From contig NZ_BMIB01000003.1 of NCBI RefSeq assembly GCF_014641615.1, positions 1 to 64,000 of the forward strand: a stretch of DNA of 64,000 bases, given 5' to 3'. The stretch is from Filimonas zeae (GTDB taxonomy: Bacteria; Bacteroidota; Bacteroidia; Chitinophagales; Chitinophagaceae). The translations under genes and the position numbers were made by a program. The notes beneath the pieces were generated by a model. It ran no database searches and was not told the origin of the DNA. It saw nothing but the letters and a program-made list of their open reading frames with translations. Positions 10,201-16,790 of the stretch are shown here, one piece after another; the first letter of the stretch is position 1, and each line of letters starts with the position of its first letter.

Positions 10201-10432
10201 CATAGGTTAACTCCAGCACATCTTTAGGTTGCGCAGCTATGGAAAAATAGCCGGCTGCGGTGGTAACTGTTTTTTTACCGCTACGTTGGTTGGTTACCGT
10301 AACACCAGACAGGGGGGCGTTATCCTCTTCCGATACAATGGTGCCGGATACGGTTGCTTCCTGACTGAATGCTTTGCCCGTAAAAAGCAGCAGTACCAAA
10401 TGCAGAACTACCTGCAAGAGAGTTTTACTCAT
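7280..10432 (-). CDS. SusC/RagA family TonB-linked outer-membrane transporter
   Basis: 1050 residues. A signal peptide ending at about GKAFSQ is followed by a carboxypeptidase-D-like regulatory domain (VSGTIVSEEDNAPLSGVTV), a TonB-box-like stretch (LGDVVVTAYGI), a plug domain (NSLAGRVAGATI, VLRGATSIGGNNQPLFVVDG) and a large beta-barrel ending in NFGCRVSL. Such transporters move bulky nutrients across the outer membrane using TonB/ExbBD energy, together with the SusD lid encoded next. It leads the operon. The 533-bp upstream interval, downstream of a DeoR-type regulator, must hold its promoter, but I found no clean TAnnTTTG match with the usual spacing. Confidence 0.95.
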   Translation of the reverse strand: MSKTLLQVVLHLVLLLFTGKAFSQEATVSGTIVSEEDNAPLSGVTVTNQRSGKKTVTTAAGYFSIAAQPKDVLELTYVGYARKEYTVGAETKVSIRLTSNREKLGDVVVTAYGIKREKKSLGYSTQVVAGEDIAQTRRENFINSLAGRVAGATITATSGTPGASSQIVLRGATSIGGNNQPLFVVDGVPYDNQTLNQEGLIGGQSVAFNNRNSDYGNRAMDINPEDIESLTILKGPEATALYGSDGASGAIVITTKKGKSGNVSVGYDNSFRFEKVYRFPEVQTEYTLGRNGVYDPNAVVNPYAIFGTGGGISAAFGPRMPAGKTTYDNVRNFFKTGFTQQHNLNIEGGNDISTYRFSTNYINQDGVVPRTGFDRATFKLTGSTRLGKLRISSFMNYVTSTTNKATKGSGGYLQNLLLWPVDNDVRNYMNPDGTKVTLRNISTYSLEYDNPLWDVNKNPSQDKVDRLTGNMNMTADVTPWLNLGAIFGIDYYTQYGFLATHPQSRYGYASNGFYSLYTQTTRNFSNTYRAVVNKKTGDFSHTFTAGFYFEDNKTKLESQKGERFYERDFYSINNTDPLSRDAKTTLTNIRKVRFFGNLVEGYKGFLYLSLAGSREGVSTFMSRVVDKDPFFNYGSSSLSFVFSDLPGVKTALPWLSFGKARISYATTGKGPYAPYVIDYKFANQITTGGGYAYDVTGNNFTLQPERSKNLEYGVELGAFNNRLKMDLAIYSLRSDKQLLAARASYGTGYVIKWFNGGEVENRGVEVQLTAIPVKTKNVYWESTINFDRNVGKIISMPADLPTYYDSDTWVFGNLRSQYFKGAKIGNLAANTYKRNNAGQILINPASGLPVRDEGFTTVGDRQPAYKFGWLNTFSYKSLTLSMNLDFRRGGSVFNGTEFLMYLTGYSKKTLNRDKPLVVNGVLQDGFENTATPTKNTMAITPLNNSDYYISSANAATATEEDFIENVNWIRMRDVTLSYSLPKSLLGKQRVFKSASVFFTGTDLFMITNYSGADPSVNANNAANRGFGGAGIDFGSLSTPRGFNFGCRVSL

Positions 10433-10917
10433 ATCAGTTTGTTTGTTTGTGCCTGTTTAATAGTGGTGGAATTACATAGGAATAGAGGCAGATAACGCAA
10501 AAAGCAGCAATAACAAATATGAGTGAACCAGCATGCTCAAATGGGTGCTCACGTACTTAATAACTCCCGATTGCGGTTATTTGAATGTTAAATTAGTGTT
10601 TATTTAGGGAAATGACAACGTTTGTTAGTAGAAAGCTGCATAAAGAAGCATCTTTACCCGCAAAATCGGCAAAGCGTAACTGAAATAAGGCGGGAAGGAG
10701 GTGGCGGCTTGCTTGTGCAGGTTGTGTTTGCGGTAAGGTGCGAGATTGAAAGTTGGGAGTTTGAAGTTGGTAGTTGTTAGTTGAGAGAGAAGTTTAAGTT
10801 TTGGGGAAAGGGTAGTTTGATGCTTAAGTGCTACCTGGCAGTTTAATGGAAGGGAATATAGGTTGGCGGATAGAGTTTGTTAGGAGTTGTTGTTAGACGG
10901 AAGGAAGTTAACAAAAA
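10433..10917. other. Leader/promoter interval upstream of susC
   Basis: Gene-free region upstream of susC (minus). The closest -7 match reading leftwards is CATATTTG (reverse complement of about 10516-10523), but the nearest TTTG is only about 16 nt upstream of it, shorter than usual. The right half holds a heptameric repeat (10746-10787). No RNA gene was recognised. Confidence 0.4.
10746..10787. repeat. Heptanucleotide microsatellite (TTGNNAG)x6
   Basis: Six consecutive 7-bp units TTGAAAG, TTGGGAG, TTTGAAG, TTGGTAG, TTGTTAG and TTGAGAG, followed by looser AAGTTT-type copies. It is non-coding and lies between the DeoR terminator and susC. Confidence 0.8.
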
Positions 10918-10945
10918 AAGGTGCTGCCTGCAACAGCAACACCTT
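10918..10945 (-). terminator. Intrinsic terminator after the DeoR-type regulator
   Basis: Read on the minus strand, AAGGTG and CTG pair with CAGCACCTT (small TTG bulge) around a 7-nt loop, followed by a run of seven T (complement of 10913-10919). It lies 20 bp beyond the regulator stop. Confidence 0.8.
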
Positions 10946-10965
10946 ATAATATTATCGGAGGTCAG

Positions 10966-11712
10966 TTATATCACCTTCAAGCCTGCTTCGCGGAACGGAG
11001 TCAGCAGTTCGTTATCCGGGTGCAGCTCGGTAATCAATAAATCCAGTTCCGGCAGCGGGCAAACCTGCAAGCGTTGTACGCTGTTCAGCTTTTCGGATAT
11101 GGCCAGGGAGATGGTTTTGTGGGCAGCCTGTATCATGGCTTTCTTCACTTCAATTACTTCCCATTCCAGATCGGTGATGCCGTTTTGTACGTCTATGCTG
11201 TTGGTGCCCAGAAAGCAGAGGTCGGTCTTCAGGGTACTCAGTTTCTGCACCACTTCGGCGCCTACGGCTATCTGTGCGTTCTTCAGCAGTTTATTGCCCA
11301 GAAATATCACTTCTATATTCGGGTGGCTCAGCAGTTCCAGCGCGGTGGGTATGCTTACGGTAATAAAAGTAGCATTGAGGTCGGGCGGCAGGGCTTTTAC
11401 CAGCTCCCGTATGGTAGAACCGCCGGATAACAGTACAAACATCCCGTCCTGAATCAGCTGCACAGCTTTATGGGCTATGATTCTTTTTTCAGAGAGGGAA
11501 TAAATATCGTTGTTCTGTAGCGTGAAATGAAACGAATTGCTCAGGGCGCCGCCGTGTACTTTAATCAGCTTGTTCTCCTCCGACAGCTCCTGCAAATCTC
11601 TTCTGATGGTATCTTCCGATACGTTCAGCTGCACACACAAATCAGACGACAGTATTTTGTTGTGGATGTTGATTTGCTGCATGATGTAAGCATGACGTTC
11701 CTTTTTCAGCAT
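10966..11712 (-). CDS. DeoR/GlpR family transcriptional regulator
   Basis: 248 residues, the normal family length. The N-terminal winged helix shows the DeoR signature SSDLCVQLNVSEDTIRRDLQ and a wing ending KVHGGAL. The C-terminal sugar-phosphate sensor domain (DeoRC fold) has LLSGGSTIRELVKALP, TVSIPTALELLSH, VAVGAEV-like NAQIAVGAEVVQ and DLCFLGTNSID. Family members usually repress sugar catabolism or transport genes and are relieved by a phosphorylated sugar. Transcribed in the same direction as, and just upstream of, the susC operon but separated by a terminator, so it could control that operon; this is inference. Confidence 0.92.
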   Translation of the reverse strand: MLKKERHAYIMQQINIHNKILSSDLCVQLNVSEDTIRRDLQELSEENKLIKVHGGALSNSFHFTLQNNDIYSLSEKRIIAHKAVQLIQDGMFVLLSGGSTIRELVKALPPDLNATFITVSIPTALELLSHPNIEVIFLGNKLLKNAQIAVGAEVVQKLSTLKTDLCFLGTNSIDVQNGITDLEWEVIEVKKAMIQAAHKTISLAISEKLNSVQRLQVCPLPELDLLITELHPDNELLTPFREAGLKVI

Positions 11713-11898
11713 AAGCCAGTTTCTTTTATTTAAGCGTATTTTTCATAAAGCGTTTTAGTCCGGTATATGGCCGGGCGCCGCTTAAAAGATGGATATTGAA
11801 GACTCCAATAATACGGATATTTTTGCAATGTGCTGTACTGCTGCTAAAACCGTATGCGTACTTTTTATACGCAATGGCAGATAAATCATCCATTATCG

Positions 11899-13536
11899 CT
11901 AGTTGCCAAACAGGTCGTATTTCGTTTTCGGACGACGGTCTTCCTGCCATTTAAAGCCTCTGAGTTTAATATTCTCATGATCTACCATACCCATAGGCGA
12001 GGTGTTGGCTTTTACGGCGTTGAACAGTTTCAGCGTTTCAGGCTCTCTGTTCAGGAAGTACATTTCTATGATATCTGAAGATGATTTGTTTACACCAATA
12101 TAGCGGTTATTCTCATCCAGCAGGTAGTATACGTACTCTGCCTGGCTGCCGCGTGTACGGGTAAAGTTGATATTACCAGAAGTATCGAAATACGCATTGG
12201 TATTACGGCCCTTTACCTGATTGTAAAAATTGTCTTTGGCTACCGGCTTGTTAATAATAAGCGAGTTATCAAAGGCAAACATGCGCTGCGGCTTTTTACC
12301 GGCGGTGAATACATAAAGTGTATCGCCTGTAATCTGACTGTTTTTGGCCCATACAATAGGATCGCGGAACAGACGGAAGGTGCTGTCGTTCATAGAGTAG
12401 AACATACTGTCGCACACTGCCTGCATAGAGTCGGAAAATATCTTTACATGAAAGTATGCTTCCAGAAAACGGTCGCTGCTGCTGTCTTTATTTACAATAC
12501 GCACCTGCTTAATAGAGTCGTTCAGGTAGCCGCTGTCACGTACATTAGGTACATAGCGATCCAGTATTAGCTGCGAAAGTTTGGCTGAATAGAAGGTGTC
12601 TGCAGCAAAATAAGTCGAATCTTCTCCCTGTTTAATAATGGCTACGGGGCTTTGGGTGGCCAGCACCGCTTCGTCCTTACGGTTGGTTTTCATGTTATTG
12701 GCCAACAATACCAGGCCTTTTGCCGTGTCGCGGAAGATAGCATTACCACGCGCCTCGCCAAAACCCGAGGCTTCATCGTTGGCTATATCATCAGCTATCA
12801 GCGTACTGGTGCCGCTCTGCAGCTCGGAGCGTTGGCCAAATACGCTTTTCTTTTTAGCAAAGTCGTAGTAGCCGCTGCTCGTATTTATTTTAGAACTGTC
12901 TTTGTTTACAATTTTGGTAGGCACCGTAAAAGTGGCTATACGGGTAGCCGTGTTAAACCAAAGGGTATCGGTGGTAACCGTGCTCTGTGGGTCAACCAGT
13001 TTTACCCTCTTTTTAAACAGCACATCCCGCGTTTCGCCATAATAGTATCCTTCCTGGCTGGTTAATACGCTGCTGTCTGTTACCAGTTTTCCGCCCTGGG
13101 TGTACTGGCCTATTTTGGTAAGCAGGTCATAATCCAGGGTAGGGGTGGTAAGCGAGCCTTTGCCGTCAGTAAGCTTTACATGATCTTTCAAAAAAGCCTT
13201 TTTCTCTTTGGGCAGGTACCGCAGATAATCAGAGTAAGTGTGTATACTGTCATTATCATTAATGTGTACACGGCCAAAAGCCTCCACTATGTTACGGGTT
13301 TCGTTAATAGAAACACTGTCTGCGTAGAAAAGTGTTTTACCCTGCAGCAATTTTACATCACCAGACAGAATCTTAAACGTAGCCGAATCGGTAGTACGTT
13401 GGCCCACACGGTCACCATGTATAATGGTAACCGTTTTCTTTTCGGTGGTAGTGTCTTGCGGGTTCTGGTTCTGTGCGGTAGCGGTTACCGTACAAACCAG
13501 CAGGCTGAATAAAACAGGTATTGTTAAACGATACAT
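11899..13536 (-). CDS. OstA/LptA-like periplasmic lipopolysaccharide-transport protein
   Basis: 545 residues with a signal peptide (ending near TATAQ) and repeated beta-strand motifs of the OstA/LptA jellyroll: GDRVGQRTTDSATFKILSGD, TLFYADSVSINETRNIVEAF, VHINDNDSIHTYSDYLRYLP. LptA-type proteins form the periplasmic bridge carrying LPS to LptD. At 545 residues it is far longer than E. coli LptA, as is usual for the Bacteroidota OstA_2-type proteins. The ATG overlaps the mlaD-like stop by one base (TAATG), so translation is coupled. lptD lies about 3 kb away on the other strand. Confidence 0.85.
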   Translation of the reverse strand: MYRLTIPVLFSLLVCTVTATAQNQNPQDTTTEKKTVTIIHGDRVGQRTTDSATFKILSGDVKLLQGKTLFYADSVSINETRNIVEAFGRVHINDNDSIHTYSDYLRYLPKEKKAFLKDHVKLTDGKGSLTTPTLDYDLLTKIGQYTQGGKLVTDSSVLTSQEGYYYGETRDVLFKKRVKLVDPQSTVTTDTLWFNTATRIATFTVPTKIVNKDSSKINTSSGYYDFAKKKSVFGQRSELQSGTSTLIADDIANDEASGFGEARGNAIFRDTAKGLVLLANNMKTNRKDEAVLATQSPVAIIKQGEDSTYFAADTFYSAKLSQLILDRYVPNVRDSGYLNDSIKQVRIVNKDSSSDRFLEAYFHVKIFSDSMQAVCDSMFYSMNDSTFRLFRDPIVWAKNSQITGDTLYVFTAGKKPQRMFAFDNSLIINKPVAKDNFYNQVKGRNTNAYFDTSGNINFTRTRGSQAEYVYYLLDENNRYIGVNKSSSDIIEMYFLNREPETLKLFNAVKANTSPMGMVDHENIKLRGFKWQEDRRPKTKYDLFGN

Positions 13537-14549
13537 TATTTTTTAATAGTAGTAGTATCCTGCGGCAATGGCGCCGTTAAAGGTGTGCCCTTGTCTTTTT
13601 TACCAAAAACAGAGAAGCTCACATACCTTTTCGGGTGAACACGAAGATCGTCCATCAGGGTGTTCAGACTGCGAACTGTATTGTTAAGGTTATTATATAA
13701 CTGTTTATCGTTAATCATGGCACCCAGCGAGCCGTCGGTGCTGTTCAGTTTTACCATAGCGCTGTTCAGTTGCTCTACCGATGCGCGTAATTTGTTTACC
13801 ACACCGTCAATATCGGCTTTGGCCAGGTGGCTGGTGGTTTCTTCCAGATTATTCATTACCCCGTTCAGCTTTTCGTTGTTGCTGGCCAGGTTTTTAGTAA
13901 AGCTGTTTACGTTGTTAAGCGATTGGGTAATAGCACCTGTTTCGCTGTTCAGCAGTTTGTCCAGCGAGGCAGAAGTGGTAACAAAATTACCGGTAGCCCT
14001 GCTCAGGTTTTTCACCACATCCTGCAGGTTGCCTTTGGTATTGGGGTCAAGAACGGTATTTACGTTGTTTAACACCGTATCCAGGCTGGCCAGTGTATGT
14101 TGCAGCTGATCTGCTACCGGGCCTACCTTGGCGGTCAGTTCGCCCAGCACGCCTACCGCGTCGTTATTGCTTTTAACCGTAGCGCCGTTGGCGAGGAAGT
14201 TGGTGGAGTTACCCAGATTTATTTCAATATTGGCGCTTCCCAGTGGGTTGCCGTTAATAACAGCTACAGAGTTGTCGGGAATATTATAAGGGCCGTTCAG
14301 TTTCATTTCCACAATAATCTCGCGGAGGCTGTTATCGGCTGCTTCTATATCGGATACAGAACCTACCTGATAGCCGTTAATCATAACGGGGTTGGAGGAC
14401 AAAACGCCTTTGGTGTTGGTGAAGCGCGCGTAGAGATAGTTGCCTGACTTAAAGAGACTCTTTCCTTTCAAAAAATTAAATCCTAATACCAGTAATGCTA
14501 TGGCAACTACAGTTAGCGCTCCAATCTTGGTTTCATTTGCGACTTTCAT
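13536..14549 (-). CDS. MCE/MlaD family lipid-transport protein
   Basis: 337 residues: one N-terminal transmembrane helix (IGALTVVAIALLVLGFNFL), a single MCE domain at about 37-120 (YARFTNTKGVLSSNPVMING, QVGSVSDIE, NSVAVINGNPLGSANIEI), then a long helical coiled-coil tail rich in Asn, Leu and Ser. MlaD-type proteins are the inner-membrane-anchored substrate-binding parts of ABC systems moving phospholipid between membranes. No ABC ATPase or permease gene is adjacent, so these must be elsewhere. It overlaps the OstA-like gene by one base and follows the amidase genes on the same strand. Confidence 0.9.
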   Translation of the reverse strand: MKVANETKIGALTVVAIALLVLGFNFLKGKSLFKSGNYLYARFTNTKGVLSSNPVMINGYQVGSVSDIEAADNSLREIIVEMKLNGPYNIPDNSVAVINGNPLGSANIEINLGNSTNFLANGATVKSNNDAVGVLGELTAKVGPVADQLQHTLASLDTVLNNVNTVLDPNTKGNLQDVVKNLSRATGNFVTTSASLDKLLNSETGAITQSLNNVNSFTKNLASNNEKLNGVMNNLEETTSHLAKADIDGVVNKLRASVEQLNSAMVKLNSTDGSLGAMINDKQLYNNLNNTVRSLNTLMDDLRVHPKRYVSFSVFGKKDKGTPLTAPLPQDTTTIKK

Positions 14550-14681
14550 CCGGGTTATTGTTGTTTTATATCCTCAATTAATCAATCATTGTGCCGCACA
14601 TCCTATCTATGCCATTTCAGCCCCCTGCACCGGAGCAAAAGTAAGGGATATTTATAACTGCCTTGAAAGGAGCCTGTTAAT

Positions 14682-15692
14682 TTAGTTGGAAGCCGGTGTT
14701 GCCGCCTCCGTAGAATCCACTGCCGCAGGTGGTATAGTGCCCACCGCGGTATCAGCCGCTAATGTAGCAGCAGCGGGTGGAATAAGCCTGTTTTCCAGTG
14801 AATAACGGTATCTTTTCAGCGATTTTATAATCACATCCACTATTTCGTTCTGTCCTTTTTCACTGTTCAGGTATTCTTCTTCTTCGGGGTTGGAAATATA
14901 GCCGGTTTCGATAAGAATGCTGGGCATAGCTGTAGCCTGCAGTACCCATATTCCTACCTGGCGCTGCCGGGCCTCGCGGCTGATGCGGCCTACCTTACTG
15001 AATTCGTCTTCCACGGTAAGCGCTAAGCTGGCGCTGCGATCGAAATATTGTCTGGTTTTCAGTGTATACAGGATGCGTTTCTGGGGCGATTCCGGGTCAA
15101 AATCCTTCATCTGGGCAGTGGTAGCGCTATCCATGTAAAGCGATTCATTTTCGCGCATAGCTACTTCCTTGGCTTCGTTTTTATGCGCGGCCCATATATA
15201 GGTTTCGGTGCCTTTAGCGGTACTGGGTACGGTATAGTAACGGTAGTTGGGTACCTTACGGGTATACTTTTTCCGGTTTTTGCCCTTGCCTTTATAATAG
15301 GTTTCGGTTTTGTAACCCAGCAATTCACGCTCGCGATGCGGATCGGCGCTGTTACAGTGTATGGAAAGGAAAAGATCGCCTTTGGAACGGTTGGCCAGAT
15401 CGGCACGTTCGTACAGGGAAGGGTAGCTGTCGGTAGTACGGGTCATTACCACGTTAATCTCCGGCAGTTCTTCCGCCATTTTCTGCTGCAGCTTCAGGGC
15501 TATAGCCAAACAAATATTCTTTTCAAAGGAATACGCTCCGGGCGCACCTTCATCTCTGCCGCCGTGTCCGGCGTCTATAATAATAGTGTGAAGGGCACGA
15601 CGCTGCGGAGGTACGTCGTTTTCCGGATCTTTCAAAGTGATAAAGGAGGTGCAAAACAGCCACGCCACCCCAAATACAACAATTTTTTTCAT
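14682..15692 (-). CDS. N-acetylmuramoyl-L-alanine amidase (Amidase_3), copy A
   Basis: 336 residues. An N-terminal signal sequence is followed by the Amidase_3 fold: TIIIDAGHGGRDEGAPG (first zinc His), FEKNICLAIAL (Glu ligand), DLFLSIHCNSADP (second His) and SILIETGYISNPEEEEYLNS (catalytic Glu). These zinc enzymes cut the amide between MurNAc and the stem peptide, splitting septal peptidoglycan. A ~40-residue Ala/Pro/Thr-rich C-terminal tail follows. It lies 86 bp after a paralogue with the same architecture, evidently a tandem duplication, and 132 bp before the mlaD-like gene. Confidence 0.93.
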   Translation of the reverse strand: MKKIVVFGVAWLFCTSFITLKDPENDVPPQRRALHTIIIDAGHGGRDEGAPGAYSFEKNICLAIALKLQQKMAEELPEINVVMTRTTDSYPSLYERADLANRSKGDLFLSIHCNSADPHRERELLGYKTETYYKGKGKNRKKYTRKVPNYRYYTVPSTAKGTETYIWAAHKNEAKEVAMRENESLYMDSATTAQMKDFDPESPQKRILYTLKTRQYFDRSASLALTVEDEFSKVGRISREARQRQVGIWVLQATAMPSILIETGYISNPEEEEYLNSEKGQNEIVDVIIKSLKRYRYSLENRLIPPAAATLAADTAVGTIPPAAVDSTEAATPASN

Positions 15693-15778
15693 GCTACTAT
15701 GCTGATGCGCAATAAAGATAACACGCCCCCTGCAAAATGGCCGGGAGTGTTAAAGCTTTTAACCCTCTGTTTTAACGA

Positions 15779-16720
15779 TTATCTTTCCAGATGCGCTTTA
15801 TAGCGGAGTACTGCGTTTTTAATAACGTTGCTGACTTCTTTCTGCCCTTCTGCGCTGTTGAGGTATTCTTCTTCGGCAGGGGTGGAGATAAAGCCGGTTT
15901 CAATTAAAATACTGGGCATGGCAGTAGCCTGTAATACCCATATGGCTTCCCAGTCGCGTTGTTTCACACCTCTGCTGGGGCGGCCTGTTTTTACAAACTC
16001 CTCCTCCACAAAGCTGGCTATGGTAAGGCTGTTGTCAAAGTATTTACGGGTACGCAGCGAGGCCATAATTTTGGCTTCTGCAGAAGAGAAATAGTGGTAG
16101 TTGCTGTCTGTTTTCTCCCCAAACTCTTCTTCCTCTTCTCCCTGTCCGGAACCTACAAACTGCTTTTTCAGGTCGTTTTTACCTGCTGCCCAAATATAGG
16201 TTTCGGTGCCTTCGGTGGTGCCGGGCACTTTGTATCTCTTTACAATAGGTACTTTGCGGGTTTTCTTTACCTTTTTCTTACCACTTTTAACGTAATACGT
16301 CTGAGTGGTATAACCGGTTACCTTAGTGCGGTAGTTGGGGCCGGCGCTGTTGCAGTGGATAGAAATAAAAAGGTCGCCGTGTGCTTCGTTGGCCATTTTG
16401 GCGCGCAGGCGGTTGGCCTCACGTAAATCCTGTAGTCCGCCGGGCAGTCCGGGGCCTGTACGGGTGTAAACAATTTTACAATCGGGCAGGGCTTCCTCCA
16501 GTAATTTACCGGCTTTCAGGGCTACGGCAAGGGTAATAGCGGCTTCATTGGTTTCGTCACCTTCAGCACCGGGGTCGGGTAATCCGTGTCCGGCATCTAT
16601 AATAATGGTCTTAAGTTGCTGACGTGCAAAGATTGCCGGCTCTGTACGCAGTGGCGTAAACGACACCATGAATACAGCCGGGAAAATCAATAGTAATAAC
16701 CGTTCTGCCTTTTTAAACAT
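15779..16720 (-). CDS. N-acetylmuramoyl-L-alanine amidase (Amidase_3), copy B
   Basis: 313 residues, paralogous to the next gene downstream. It has a hydrophobic N-terminal export signal (LLLLIFPAVFMVSF), TIIIDAGHGLPDPGAEGDET, DLFISIHCNSAGP and SILIETGFISTPAEEEYLNS, preserving the zinc and catalytic residues. A lysine-rich insertion with an RKVP motif lies mid-domain, as in copy A. An acidic stretch (GQGEEEEEFGEK) distinguishes it. Peptidoglycan hydrolase in the periplasm. First gene of the four-gene minus-strand block, divergent from lptD with a 70-bp shared promoter region. Confidence 0.93.
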   Translation of the reverse strand: MFKKAERLLLLIFPAVFMVSFTPLRTEPAIFARQQLKTIIIDAGHGLPDPGAEGDETNEAAITLAVALKAGKLLEEALPDCKIVYTRTGPGLPGGLQDLREANRLRAKMANEAHGDLFISIHCNSAGPNYRTKVTGYTTQTYYVKSGKKKVKKTRKVPIVKRYKVPGTTEGTETYIWAAGKNDLKKQFVGSGQGEEEEEFGEKTDSNYHYFSSAEAKIMASLRTRKYFDNSLTIASFVEEEFVKTGRPSRGVKQRDWEAIWVLQATAMPSILIETGFISTPAEEEYLNSAEGQKEVSNVIKNAVLRYKAHLER

Positions 16721-16769
16721 ATTCGTCCTTGTTTAGGGTATTCTTCACAACTCGTTTATAATTAACCCC

Positions 16770-16777
16770 TATTTTTG
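16770..16777 (+). promoter_or_regulatory. Candidate -7 promoter element of lptD
   Basis: TATTTTTG matches the Bacteroidota TAnnTTTG -7 element and ends 13 bp before the lptD ATG. No clear TTTG is seen about 19-21 bp further upstream, so support is partial. Confidence 0.4.
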
Positions 16778-16790
16778 TCACCACCAAGTT

